This document shows positions 21,392 through 34,400 of a DNA stretch of 64,000 nt, piece after piece. The first letter of the stretch is position 1, and each line of letters starts with the position of its first letter. The stretch is from Spongospora subterranea f. sp. subterranea (lineage: Eukaryota; Endomyxa: Phytomyxea; Phytomyxea; Plasmodiophorida): assembly GCA_049724395.1 (NCBI GenBank), contig JAUGWO010000145.1, forward strand, positions 1 through 64,000. Direction: 5' to 3'. A program made the position numbers and the translations under genes. The notes below the pieces were generated by a model. That model was not told the origin of the DNA, ran no database searches, and saw nothing but the letters and a program-made list of their open reading frames with translations.

Positions 21392-23867
21392 ATGAAATAT
21401 GTCCTGGTGTCGGGAGGCGTTGTCTCCGGCCTTGGCAAAGGGATTACGGCGTCATCGATCGGGGTTCTGCTTCAGCATTGCGACCTCAAGGTTTATTTTT
21501 TGTTCTGGTTTTCGCTCCCGTCAATAATGTTGGATTCGCCCAGGTCACGTCCATCAAAATCGACCCGTATCTGAACAAGGATGCGGGGACCATGTCGCCA
21601 TATGAGCATGGGGAGGTCTACGTTTTGGACGACGGTGGCGAAGCCGACCTCGACCTCGGCAATTACGAGTTAGGAAAATAGCCTAACAACCGCCCCGGCG
21701 TCTGTTGCTAAATCCGGGATCGCAGGCGCTTCCTGGATGTGTCCTTGACCAAGGACCACAATATCACGACCGGCAAGATCTACGACCTCGTGATCCAGCG
21801 CGAACGACGTGGTGATTACCTCGGCAAGACCGTCCAAGTCGTACGTTTTCGGATTGCGAGAAATCATTCGCCCGATCGCCCACCCGATAATTGCCATTTT
21901 CAGGTTCCACACGCCACCGACGCTGTCCAGGACTGGATTGAGCGTGTCGCCGTCCGACCGGTCTGCAATCACTCAAAGACCCCCGACGCCGCCCCCGACG
22001 TATGCATAATCGAACTCGGCGGGACCGTCGGCGACATCGAATCGATGCTGTTCGTGGAGGCGTTGCGCCAATTCCAGTTCAAGGTCGGGCGCGCTCGCCC
22101 CCCGTTTTGCTCGGTCTGCGCTGAACGCGTTTGCGGTTCAGGTCGGACGTGACAATTTCTGCCACGTTCACGTGAGCCTGGTCCCGACTGTCGGCGCCGT
22201 TGGCGAACAGAAATCCAAACCGATTCAGCATTCCGTTCGTGAGCTTCGCGCTGGTGGTTTATCCCCCGATATCATCGTTTGTCGCAGCTCCCTTTCCCTA
22301 TCGCGCGCCGTCCAGCAGAAGATCTCGCTGTAAGGCCCATCTGTGCCATCTCAGGGCGGTTTCATCGTTCGCTGACTGGTTTTTCGATGGCGCCCAGGTT
22401 CTGCATGGTGCCGTCGTCGCACGTGCTGTCGGTCCCGGATCTGAAAAACCTGTACCACGCGCCGCTGTGCATGATGGACCAGCGATTGCCGTCCCTGATC
22501 CTGTCGTGCTTGCGGTTCAACGTGATGCCCCCTGAAGATATGCCCCAATGGAGGGAGCTAGCACAGACCTTCGATAATGTCACCTCCCCGGTCAATATCG
22601 GCATCGTTGGCAAGGTACATTTCCGGTTGTATTCGTTTCGAAAAATCCTCCTCCACTGTGTTTTGTTGTTGCAATTTTTTCACAATGTTGTTGTTGAATT
22701 GTCGTTGCTCGTCGTCGTTGCTAACGAACGTTCGTGTTCAGTATAACGGATTGTCGGACTCGTATCTGTCGGTGTTGAAGGCGCTGACCCATTCGGCGAT
22801 CGCCACCAACCTGAAACTCACCATCTCCTGGGTCGATTCGTCGGACCTAGAGCCGAGGACGCAAACCGAACACCCTACGCAACACCACGTCTGATCACCG
22901 CAATGTTCCACCGATAATCCCTCACACCCATTCCGTTTTCAGAGCGCGTGGTCGACGCTGCGATCGGTGGATGGAATTCTAATCCCGGGCGGTTTCGGCA
23001 GTCGTGGGGTCGAGGGCAAAATCCTCGCCGCTCAATACGCCCGCGAAAACCGGGTCCCGTTTCTGGGAATCTGTTTAGGGATGCAGGTCCAGGTCCTGGA
23101 ATTCGCCCGCAACGTCTGTGGGCTGTCAGACGCCACCAGCACCGAGTTCGACGAGTACACTGACCAGCCCGTGATCATGTTCATGCCCGAGATCTCCACA
23201 ACCCAGATGGGCGGGACGATGCGCCTGGGCTCGCGGGTCACCAAGGTCAAACCCGACACGCTCGCCTTCCAGCTGTACTGTGGCCATTCGCAGATCTCCG
23301 AGCGCCATCGTCACCGGTAGAACATCGTTCACAGATAGTTTCCGATCGGGCGGTTTTTCTCAGCGTCGTTTTCAGGTACGAAGTCAATCCGAAATACACG
23401 AAGGCGCTGAAGGACGGGGGATTGGTGTTCTCTGGCGAAGACGTCCTGGCCGAGCGCATGGAGATCGCTGAACTCCCCGACCATCCGTTCTATTTCGGCA
23501 CCCAATTTCACCCCGAATTCCAGTCCCGCCCGTTCGCCCCATCGCCGCCGTTCCTAGGATTCGTTCGCGCCGTAATCCGACCCCCGTTTTTGTTGTTCGC
23601 TTCCATCGCGATTCTGATGACGGTTTGGTTGTTTAGGCGTCAAAGGGGTTCGTGCGCCAGGACCCGGCCCCGTTCGCGGGCGCATCGTCGATCGCGTCCG
23701 GTTCCGACGACAACAAGAGGTTGTCGTCGAGACACCCGTCGATGAACCAGGCTCGATTGGCCAAGTCCATGTCAGAGCTGAACCTGGAATTGCCCAACGA
23801 CAGAGCAGTCCCGTCTTCAACTCAACTGATCGCCAATGGCGATTCTGATTGTCGTGAGACTCTATGA
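21392..23867 (+). CDS. URA7: CTP synthase (glutamine-hydrolysing)
   Basis: The model has ten exons: 21392-21490, 21544-21668, 21726-21840, 21904-22083, 22142-22329, 22398-22614, 22742-22888, 22943-23316, 23376-23571 and 23637-23867. It is phase-consistent and gives 623 aa. It makes CTP from UTP, ATP and glutamine in the cytosol. The synthetase half starts [17 protein letters not shown] (P-loop), then SIKIDPYLN and [14 protein letters not shown], and [13 protein letters not shown]. The class-I amidotransferase half has [20 protein letters not shown] (nucleophile Cys), ERHRHRYEVNP and FHPEF (His-Glu). After that comes a Ser-rich tail ([19 protein letters not shown]) of the type phosphorylated in fungal enzymes. 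The intron at 22615-22741 is 127 bp, longer than its neighbours; the others are 53-68 bp. Confidence 0.95.
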
Positions 23868-24393
23868 TTGTACCTATCGCTCAGAAATACACAATTTTTT
23901 TAACGAAAATCTTGTTCGTTCTTTCTGTATTTACCCGCCGGATCTCTCTGTTTGTCATTGCCAAAACCATCGTGATCGTGGCGACGGGATCTCGTTTTCG
24001 CCATGAAGACTTGGGTTATATCTAGCCACGATGTTGCCATACATCCTCAACTCTCTCATTGTTGGGGTTAAATTTGTGATTCGATGCGCAAGCGCCGACG
24101 ATTGTTGAGCGCTGGCGCTATGGGGCGGGGCGTCGCATGCGGCAGGGTTTGAGACTCGGATGATCAGGAAGGCGGTAATTGGTTCTCGGACGAACCCGCC
24201 ACGGAAACGGCAATGTTGGATTGGGAGATGGCGTAACAGCACCCGATGGCGATAGCGAAAACTGCCAGGAGAAGTTGGGTGTGTGTTGGTTTTCCCGTCG
24301 GTTGTCCAGTTGTTCGTCACACGATAATTCATCAACACCATTCGACCGACATTCGCCAAGATGGATTAGAGTTTGTGCGTTCGCCGCCTTGAT
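23868..24393. other. Intergenic, no gene seen
   Basis: Short region between CTP synthase and the ELMO gene, transcribed in the same direction. No RNA gene or repeat recognised. Confidence 0.5.
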
Positions 24394-25918
24394 ATGGACA
24401 CGGGAGCGGACGCGACCGTGAACTTGGCGGCGATCGGGGGCGATATCGCCAACGACGATAACGATGCGGAATCGTCGGTGAAGGAGGCGAATTCGGGCAA
24501 ACAGCGACGTCGGGTGTCGTTTCGCGATCCGGAGGTCGTCTGTGTTGGGTTCGGCGCTGAAAGAAGCCGAACTTCGGATGACGACGGGGATGACGCCAAA
24601 ACCACCTTTCAGTTCGGGGGGGACGAGTTCGATGTCTGGGACGATGTCGCCCGATCGGAGAACGGTTCGCTGCTCGATGACGATCACAGCTCGGTTGAGC
24701 AGGGCGACGAGGACCGGGTGGTGCCAGAGGAAAACGCGCCCGCGGTTGAGGGAACGACGGCGATCATCGCCGACCAGGGACCGGATGGCGAATCGCCCAT
24801 CGATGACGACAGGGCGCTAGGAACGCGGTTGCTGATCCCGGCGACCGACGATGACGAATGGGCCGCCGTCAATGAGTTTCGCGAACAGATCGCCAAACAG
24901 GAGGAGGATCGCCTGGTGAATTCCCCGGCCGGAATACGCCCGAAAGGGCGATGGACCCCGATCGGGTACAACGAAGCCAGGGACGTTCTACAGACGCTCA
25001 TCCTCGACGATGACACCGTCCTCAACAGGATCGAACGATTCGATTTCCGCCAACGCAATTGCCTGTTCCGGTTCGTCCATCAAGTCTTCGGACCGCCCGA
25101 TTTCCGCCAGGTCCACCTGCGTCAGGAGCGGGACTCCGTCTTCGCCATGGCCGCGACCCCGCTCGACACCGACGCGCTCGAGGTGCACGAGCGCCTGATC
25201 CAGAGCATCTACCGCGGTCTGACGGGCCAGACCGAGCCGTGTCCAAGGATGGGGCGTCATTGGGAGGTGATCGGGTTCCAGGGCGCCGATCCGGCCACCG
25301 ACCTGCGCGGCTCCGGTGTCTTCGGCCTCCTACAGCTCCTGTATTTCATGAAACAATCGCCGCCGTTACTGCAGCGAATCTTCACACTGTCACGGGACGA
25401 CCGCCAGGTAACGTGGGCTGACTCGCGGTTTTTGCGTTACACTCTGTCGGGCACCCCGGCAGAGTGTGGTCGAGTTTCGTTTTTTCCGCCCGGTAACGTG
25501 TTTCCCACATGTGTGGCACAGAGTCTGCCGTTTGCGGTGGTATCGTTAAACCTGACGGGTGTCTGTCTGAATGTGTTAAGGGAGACGAAGATATACTCGC
25601 TGTGCGTTCGCCGTAATTCCGTAATGGATACAATGGGGGTATTGTATATTAGCCTATATTATGACCTGTATTTGAGCTGGTAGGTTTTGACGTTCGCCCA
25701 GACATGATCTGTGGGTGTCGTTGATGAAACTGAGGTTTGTGTGTTTGTGCGACAGGAAGAACGAGGGGAAAACGATCATGGATTTCCCAGGGACCCGGAA
25801 CGATATCGAGAGGCGCGCTAGAGCCGATCCTGGCAAGTTGATCGCCAGATATGAGAGGAATAACGTGTCGCCATTGGAGTCCATCACATCGCCCCAAGAG
25901 TTTATACCTAATACATGA
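24394..25918 (+). CDS. ELMO-domain protein
   Basis: The three exons are 24394-25407, 25522-25679 and 25756-25918, giving 444 aa. The first in-frame ATG is 24394. Residues 1-170 are very acidic and probably disordered (repeated DDD/EE with RRRVSFRDP). The ELMO domain runs from about residue 190 to the end: LNRIERFDF, RHWEVIGFQG.DP.TDLRGSG with the conserved Arg, LLQLLYFM, then in exon 2 LPFAVVSLNLT and LYISLYYDLYLSW, and in exon 3 KTIMDFPGTRNDIE. ELMOD proteins act as GAPs for Arl GTPases, while ELMO/CED-12 works with DOCK exchange factors. No PH domain is present, so the ELMOD-like role is more likely. The first intron (114 bp) is a multiple of three and open, so genomic translation reads through it. 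Confidence 0.85.
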
Positions 25919-27283
25919 AAAAGTCCATCAAAACTATGGTCAGAAAAAAAACAATCCGACATCGCAGACGCAATCGGTTTGGCACGTAGAACAGAGGGAC
26001 GTGATGCCATCAATGTTTTCTCGAAACAGCGACACTGTTTTGGTGAATAATGGACAGACCAAAACGGGTTCGGAGACTGATAATCGTCATTTGGAAATAC
26101 CCCCCATTACTCGAACAATGTGAAGACAAGAGAGGTGCCGCCAACCCGGGCCACCTTCGGGCTGGAGCTTCTATCTGGCCATTATGACCAATTCGCCTGC
26201 CGACCATCTCCACTCCCAGGACTTGATCAGAATTGCTTGGTTGTGCAGAACGATCGCCTTCCATCTGTAGCCAATCGGAATTGAGACCGCCGATTTCTTC
26301 ACAAACGAGTGATGGTGGTATTTTCCAAAAACCGAATAACAGTCACGAACACCAGCTTTTGTCTGTACATTATCCACAACGACAATGATTTTAATTCTCT
26401 GCATTTTGTCCCCACCGGACATAAAGCGAATTACGGACGGTCACAATGATTACCTACAGCATTTCCAGTGGTCCCCCCCTTTGCCAAGATCTCGAGGGCT
26501 CGGAGTGAACGGGTGCAAACTCGCCCTGCAGAGGGTAGTGTTGCGACTTTTGGCACCCGTCCACGTCGAATCCCCGAGCAAATCGGCATATGCTGGCGCT
26601 AGGAGTCCGGGTCGCCAGCGACACTTCAGCGCCACGAGTACATTTCCTCCCCATTACCTAACCCACTGCTACAACCGACGGCCAACAGCAATAGCAGAAC
26701 CGCCGCGTCTGCCACAATCGCAAAAATGTGCCACGTTCCGACCAGGCAATTCAAGTCCAAAACATCCGCAATCTGCGCTTTCAGGACGCCCTGACAGCGA
26801 TTATGACCGACGTTGCGGCGAGGTCGTAACGGATGGAACTCATTCGCTTGATTCCGACGGGGACAATAATTCCTTTTGCATGGATATTCTGGTAATCGAT
26901 TATTGCGGCATCGGGGACTATACGAAACCTGGTGACTGGGAAGTAAAAAAATCAGGGAAGCCGTAGGCCTTGGGAGTACAAGAGGACGTCGCCCATTTTG
27001 TTTTTGCTGAAGCGTGCGGCCTACGCATAACATTGACCGAGCGTTGAAAGATCTAAAAACGACTCGAATGGACGTCCGCCGGTCCGGGTGTCCGGCATTG
27101 ACTGCCGAAAACAGGAAATGTTCCGACTAGTCCAGTGGGCAAACTGCGTGAATGCCGCAACCACCTTTGACTGTACCATGAAATGTACCTAACCTGACTG
27201 TAACCTGTCGAACCTCATGAATTTGGTTTGTACGTACGTACACGTTACGGGCGCATTTCTCTGTCATTTAGTCGTGTCTCGCC
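25919..27283. other. No gene recognised
   Basis: Several frames of 60-190 codons overlap on both strands, the longest plus 26385-26966 and minus 26626-27033. A minus frame near 26650-26720 contains one hydrophobic helix (IFAIVADAAVLLLLLAVG) and splice-like sites lie nearby, so a small leftward multi-exon gene is possible. I could not assemble or identify one. Confidence 0.3.
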
Positions 27284-28003
27284 ATGAAGGCTGTTTGCGT
27301 CATCAAAGGCGAAAGTGTCAACGGACTGGTGACCCTCCAGCAAACAGCTGAGGGTGCTCCCACCACAATCACAGGTTCGGTTCGTGGATTGGTCCCGGTA
27401 CATTCCCAGCGTCACCGTCTGTCCATCTATCGCTAATGACCTGATGATAGGGGCAACATGGATTCCACGTGCATGAATTCGGTATCTGCAAATGGAAGCC
27501 AACAGTATTGTTGTTTCTAAGACTTTCCAGGTGACATTTCCCAAGGATGCACGTCTGCCGGTGGTCATTTCAACCCGCACGGCAAAACTCATGGAGCGCC
27601 AACAGATGTTGAACGTCATACTGGGGATCTTGGCAATATTACTGCTAACGCTGACGGTAGATCATATGTCCCACCTTGTCGCTTCCTACTGCTAATTTTT
27701 ATGTTTTAACTAGGCGTTGCCGACATTAATATTACCGATAATCAAATTGCGCTCATGGGTGCAAATAATGTAATGGGGCGAGCCTTTGTTGTACACGAAA
27801 GTAACTGGGACGACTATTTTTTCACGTCTGCAAAGTTCTCAGAGTTTCAACAGATGTAGATGATCTTGGCAAAGGAGGCCATCCACTTTCAAAGACTACT
27901 GGTAATGCTGGAGGTAACTTCTTTGACCGTCCGTAAATGTCTCTGTGTGATGAAGTATGCAGGGCGCCTCGCCTGTGGTATCATTGGAATTGCGGCGCCG
28001 TAG
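27284..28003 (+). CDS. SOD1: Cu/Zn superoxide dismutase
   Basis: The six exons are 27284-27397, 27451-27481, 27531-27656, 27714-27800, 27854-27913 and 27963-28003, giving 152 aa, the normal cytosolic length. It converts superoxide to hydrogen peroxide and oxygen. All metal and active-site residues are present: FHVHEFGD (Cu ligands), GGHFNP and HGKTHG (bridging and Zn His), ERHTGDLGN (Zn His and Asp), GCTSAG with RLACGIIG (the structural disulfide Cys pair and the guiding Arg). The glycine-rich [19 protein letters not shown] electrostatic loop spans exons 5-6. There is no leader peptide. Introns are 49-57 bp. On the opposite strand a 125-codon frame across this gene is a shadow. Confidence 0.96.
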
Positions 28004-28431
28004 TTTCTTTTAGTGCTCGCTTTTTCAAATACATCGTTGATTGCTAGGAATCCTTTACGCTCGGTTCCACAATAAAGTCGCAAGCTCATTTACTCATAAC
28101 TCAATCAAGTGGATTTTGTTTCACTATGGTCGATGCATATTTTGGGACGTTCTGAGCACCCTTGTGGCATGATCGGAGATCGTTGCCAATGCTTGTCAGG
28201 AGACAATGCCTCAATGCTCATTTCCATAGCGTGAATGCTGGAATAACAGTGTAGGGAGCTATGTTCACAGCAGTTTTGCAAAACGAAACCAATCGGTTGT
28301 ACGTACCTTCTTTTAAAGACATACTTATTGATCGTTTAGGAATGGGATTAATGTGCATACTTTGAAAATATAACCGTTTATTTTTTTGAATGTAAGCAGC
28401 TACAGTAGATGGAACAATTCATCGCCTGGGG
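28004..28431. other. Convergent intergenic region, nothing recognised
   Basis: SOD1 ends at 28003 on the plus strand and dynein ends at 28432 on the minus strand. The gap holds no frame or repeat that I can support. Confidence 0.5.
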
Positions 28432-31400
28432 TCAATCATCCAATTGAGTGACCAAAGCCACGCCACGCTGAACCCAGTGGCTGGCGGGGCGGTCAGTTGG
28501 CAATCGAATTGACATCACAAAATTAGTGGAATGTCCCGTTGTTGAAAGAATCCCTCGGCGTTCAGTTGTTTTGTACACTGGACAGTCGTACTTGTTTGCT
28601 GCATTAATCTCAGACGTTTTCATGGGATGCAACCATATGACGGGTGCCGGCGAAAAAAGAATTTTCGGTTCAGATTCCGCAAGCATACATGTCTCGTCAT
28701 CCCAACGTGCTCCCTCAAGGAATAAACCGTCAACGTAAGCGCCCTCTGTAGGACGGACGGCCAATGTGCCCTTTTTAACGAATTCAAAATCGAAACTCAC
28801 TTCGTCAATAGGAATAGCATGCTTCCTCGCAAAATTCTGTAAGTAATGGCTCAAATTTTATGGCCTTTGAAAGGAGGACACGCGAGCATTTACCTGGAGA
28901 ACACCTGTCAAAAACGACTGCGTGAAGAAGAACCCGGAGAACCAAAAAATGTCGGGGGCTATCCCAGTATCCATCCATTTCTGGAAATTTTGTAATCGGT
29001 TCATCAAGTCGCTGATGTAGCTCGATAGCGGTTTCATTGTCGGGTAAGAAACCGACAGCCATTTCTTGGGAACACACCCATTAAACAAAGAATCGCTAAT
29101 TTGTTCCAAATCGAATGACATCGCCATCAAACCAGCTAGGACAGTTTAGATTGAGGAGCAACATTGTTTCAGATTCACAAACCTAACGTCTTTTGAAGGT
29201 CGTTCATTGAGTTGCGAATCACAACAACTAGGCGATTATAACGAATCAGCTCTTGACGGAGAACAATATTCATGCTCTCTTTGTAGTTGACTGGAAATTT
29301 AGAATAGACACTGTCAAGATCAAACGGGGGTGGTATTTTGTAGACAATATCGGAAGAAATTTCTTTCAATATCAGTTCCTAATAATTTACATTGGTTACT
29401 TCCTAGCAACGCCAGGATTTCGCCAATTTACCTTTGACTTAGTCCCAGAAGTAGTGCTTCGAGCTTGGGTCAACAGAATTGATCGGAAAAGCGTTGCAGT
29501 CTCGTTGCGATCTTTCGTGATATCGGCGTTTTCATGGAGCCCAAACACTTCAGGACGGGCAAAACTGGGCAACGCCTTGATATGCTCCAAATAATCTGGA
29601 TATGACCCAGATAACGCAGGAACCTAATAGTTTAAAAAAGTTACTCGTAAGGCATATCGTATATTGACCGCTTCACCTGATATGCACCTAACGCCGACAT
29701 CGAAGCCCCTGCTTGAAGCATATCCGGCGATATGTATCTCAACAGCAAATTAGAGAGGGTTCGCCTGTCCCACTCTTCGGTCACCCGACCACCGTAGTTG
29801 CACTCTCCAACGAGATACCGGATTGCCTCGTAAGGTATAGACTCGATTGTTTCCGAACGCCCAACAAACATATGCAGCTGGCGTACGCTAATCCTTAAAT
29901 CGCTTTCGTTAAACTCGTATGGGATGTTCCAGCCCAAAGGCCCAAACGAACGACGTTCTTGAACTAACGCATGGAAAAAAGATAAACCAAATAATAGGGA
30001 GGCCCTGAAGAGCTCACATCAATCGTGTTGATTGAGCCAAAGGACGACGTTGGAATCTCTTACCATTGCGGTTGATGGTTAGTGCCACTGAAAAACTCAG
30101 GATCGCTGATAGGATCTCGCGAGTATGATGACAGTAGATTTGCTCGGAGTCCCTTCGGAGGTTCGTTGGTCATTTTGATGCCTTTTTGGAGAATGGAAAT
30201 TGGGAATTGCTCCGAAGGATATGATGTCAGCCACAGCCGGTAGTCAGCGTGAACATTTCCAACAGTAGTTGACTCAATTATTCGTTCTAGGGCCGTCATC
30301 CACGACACAGCCAGATGACAATTCTGCAGAATCACCCACGATCCTTTTGCCTGACCTGCTATAATTGCTGCTGCCGCATGAGGACCCTAAATTGGCAAAA
30401 GCAACTTAAATCGGAAGCGAGATCATTTCAGTTGTCCATACCTGCCCTTGGCCGAGAGAGATTGATTCAAGTTTGGAACTAAATCCAAGGTCAGTCGCGA
30501 ATTTTATTAGACTTGAAAACGGATCCTGAAAGTGACTCTTTAGTTAGAGTAACGCCAAGCAGTATTAGTTTGAGGCAATATACCGATCCAGGGGACAGAA
30601 CAAAAAGCAACGGGATTGCAGGGTCTGAATCTTTGAAGGCACCAGCCAAGTCAAATGGCGGCACCTCGATAAACCGTTGCCCAAGGGTTTCCCCAACGAA
30701 ATCTCTCACGGCAGGAATAACCTTATCAGGTCGCAGACACCTTAAAATGAGTAGTTTTTGAAATGATGACAGATCTAACAAAGATGTTACGGCTGATTTG
30801 TCAACTGGATGATTGAGTTTACCAGTTTGGAAACTTGATGGTAGACGAATCCGATGTGGTTCGGAACCATCAAATATTCTCTTCCAATCCATCCCATATT
30901 CATTGAATGTGGAGGCGAACGACGAAAATTCCGGGAACGACGCTGACAAACGACATATCTCTGCCCATGCTGTCTGTTGCAACCACGAAGGGAAAGGATT
31001 GGAAAGCGCTTGCGCACCGTCACTCTCAACGCCAACCCCTCCTGAACCGTAAACGCATTGGAAACAAAGATCTCAAACGAGATGCGTTGAATACCAGTCA
31101 TGAGGAATCTCCATTGATCATGGTTTACTGTGCCTTTGTTTTTCAAGATATTGACAGCAAGCAGGAACGAAAACAGCAGTTTATCTTTCTCGAATAACGA
31201 GCGACAAATTGCACAAAATAAAGAGAATGTGAAATAGTCATTGAGACTTTGCAATCGCGTCTCCAAAACATTACTTGGTTCACTACCCGCGATAGCTTTC
31301 TCATACAGTATTATAAACCACGCTAGAGAATACTGATACATAGGATCGATGTTTGCCAGATCAGCAATGCAAAAAAATAGAACTGAGGAGTGGGCAGCGA

Positions 31401-34400
31401 CAGGTTTGTATCCCATTCGTGCAACATCAATCTGAACACTTTGTTAGCATCGACTACAGTGCTTGGGTGCAATACCTCTTTTTCAGTCTTGTCTGCTACA
31501 AGTTGTTTTTCGGCAATATCATTCGATATGTTTTTCGACGCCGATAACACTTGGATGGCGCTTTCATCATCAAGAATGTTCCCTTCCGAAGAAGATAAAA
31601 CCTTTAGAATCTCGGTTTCGATTTCTTTGAGGTTTTTGCGATTTTCAGCGCTCTGAACTATCAAGCGATTCTTTTCTGTTTGAAGCTCAGGGCGCTCTCT
31701 AATCTTAGATGAGCCCACGTTATGACTTATACAGGTTGAAACTACCTTGCGACAATAATTCCTAGCAGTTGATCTTCAAGACCCGCCGGAGTAATCATGA
31801 AATTAATCAATGTAACTTTCGTCGAAAGTTCGGGTAAATAGTGTGGATTCCGCAACTTGGTTGTGATATAAAATCTGACATACGCTTAGGCAATAATCAA
31901 GACAAAGTTGCATAACAAACAGTACCTAAAATTTTCGGAATATTCGACTTCAGTGTCACCCAACTTGATTAGAGTAGCACCTCCTTTTTTATAGGTCTGT
32001 TTCAAAAGCACCGGTTCAAAGGTGGGATCGAGCTCTTCCCCAACGTTCTCCAACAGGCAAGGAATACCAAACTGGATCCCTCCTAAATTCGGTGGCAGTT
32101 CATCACCTTGCCTAGATCATAATTTTTCAAATTGATACCTTCAAGACGCCGAGCAAAATCCGCATCAGCCATTTTGAATATGATTAATTTCCTCTCACGT
32201 TCCAAATTTCTGATCCAAAAGTTGGCTTGCCCCTAGTTGAAAGTATCATTAATAGCTGAAGCCATTTACTTCAAAATGGGGCCAGATACGCACTTGCGGA
32301 TCGATCATTAATGGCCATCGTCGAGCTTTATCAATGATGATGGCGTTGTCAATGGAAAAGGCGTCATTTGGCAATCCGTCATTGGTCCATTGACGAATCT
32401 TGACCGAATCACCTAACAGATGATAAATTGGTTCAACAATCAATTGCAGCAACCTGCCCATGATGAAAGAACCTAATGCGTTTGCTAAAGAGAACCGTTC
32501 TGCGCATGAAAGTCCTGAAGCTTTACAGAGTTTTCTCCATGAATCGACACAGCTACTTCTATAAGAAGCAGTAAACGCGCCAAGATAAGCTATGACTCCA
32601 GATGCTAATATGACATCTCCGACAAGGTTCTCGTATTGGACGCCGAGATTAATAGCGGCTTCTGTCCAGCGATCCTTTTCACCGCCAAGCCCACCTATTA
32701 ATTGTTGGCCACGTAATAGCTTCTTGCCGCAAAGTTCAACTTGAGCCTCTAAGTCTGCCTTTTTCTGCTGCATACCTGCCAACGTGGACTTGAAGTTGGC
32801 TAATTTATATTCAACGCTGCTCAATTCTGCTTGCTTTGCCAATAAACCCTAAATGGACGACAAAAATTGACGATGAGACCACAAGAAATTTCGCCAAACA
32901 TACCTTCTCTACAATGGCGTATTCAGCTTTGGCTTGATCTAAGGCTTCACGTTTTGGACGGATAGTGTTAGCGACTTCATCATATTGATACATGGCGCGA
33001 ACCCAGGAGCACAGGCCAAACGCAGCTTTTGAGGCTTTTTTCACTGACCCCGGATCAAACAGAGGGTTCTCGATATACGTGGCAATTTTCTTAATAATTT
33101 CTCTAGGAATGTTATCCTTGTCATATGCTGACAGTGCTGACAGCAGCTTAGGATCGCTGAGAAGTTTCTTCTTAGCTGGATCCCAGTAGTCTTTCACCAT
33201 TTTCCCAGTGCTATCAGGCGTCCGTGTGGGGGCAATGTTCATCATTATACATACAGCTTCCATTACGACGAGGACTCCAGCTGGAGGGCTCTTCATGGCT
33301 TTGACTTCTACCAGATCATTTTTTGTCAGAGTGTTCAGTGCGGCAACCGCCGCCTCAAGAATGGGCATAGCCTGAGCAAGTTCGGCACCACATTCGTCTG
33401 CAATCGCCTTCGCAGCTGCGGCTTTCTCGTTAGCAACAGACTCTTCTTGCTTGACGCCAGCTCTTATTGCCTAAATGCAACTCCAGTTAGTTGTTCTGGT
33501 GATGAATCGTTCCAGTAAGTACTTCGGCTTCGATTGTTTCTTTATCAACTTGAACAATCATTTCGCTCGTTTCTTGCCCCGTTCGAATTAGGACAGGCCG
33601 CAATTCTTCAATCTCGACAAGCATTGCCTTTACCTATCGACAACGTAAACACCAAATCTGGAACTATACCGTAAAATTTTGCACAAACCTGGGCAGCAGT
33701 TGCTGCTAAAACTTGAAGGCCGACTTCATAGGTGTTCTTTGAGGTTGTTACTTGCTTTCTCTTTTCAGCAAGAAGTATTTTGAATGCCATGATAAGCTCT
33801 AAATATGAACTATACGAAATTTAACAACATAATCATAGGAAACCTCATGTTTTCTACGAGGGCGTTACGTAGCAGTTTCGGCGTAATTCTTGATAAAAAC
33901 GTTTTGCTAGATCATCGGCGCTTTGATGGAAATTAACACACATAGAGACACAGCATCTACGAGTTGAGTCCGGCAAATCAACATCGGCAAGGAATTCATG
34001 AGCCACCGTCTCTGAAAACCAGGCCTGAGAATCAACGGGCCAGATGAAGATATCAGACGACCAACCTAACGCATCTTGGGGCCATTTCTGCATCCAGTTG
34101 ATGGTACAACAATTTACGAACGAGGGAAACATTCTCAGACGAGAGCGAAGAGCATCTCCAATAGGAGACATGCACAGAAATACGTGAAGGTGCGCTCGAA
34201 CCATATCGATAAAAAAGGACATATATTGTTGCGGCGTCCCTTCAGCTCCTCGATGAGCTCGTTTGAAATTTGGCGCAACGTTGGCACAAATTTCCGCACG
34301 CTCTTCCAGTGGAAAAAGGTTGGGAACCTGATCGATCAGTGCTGATTAGCCATTTGTTTTGTGAAAGCCTATACTCTGTTGCCTCACTTCTCCTGAATTC

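Noticed and set aside
26626-27033. Minus-strand gene resembling a mannose-binding (bulb-type) lectin start (MGDVLLYSQGLRLPD)
   Set aside because: Downstream exons did not give the expected repeat motifs in any splice arrangement, so the resemblance is probably accidental.
27245-27619. 125-codon minus-strand frame
   Set aside because: Antisense to the first three exons of superoxide dismutase, which is fully explained on the plus strand.
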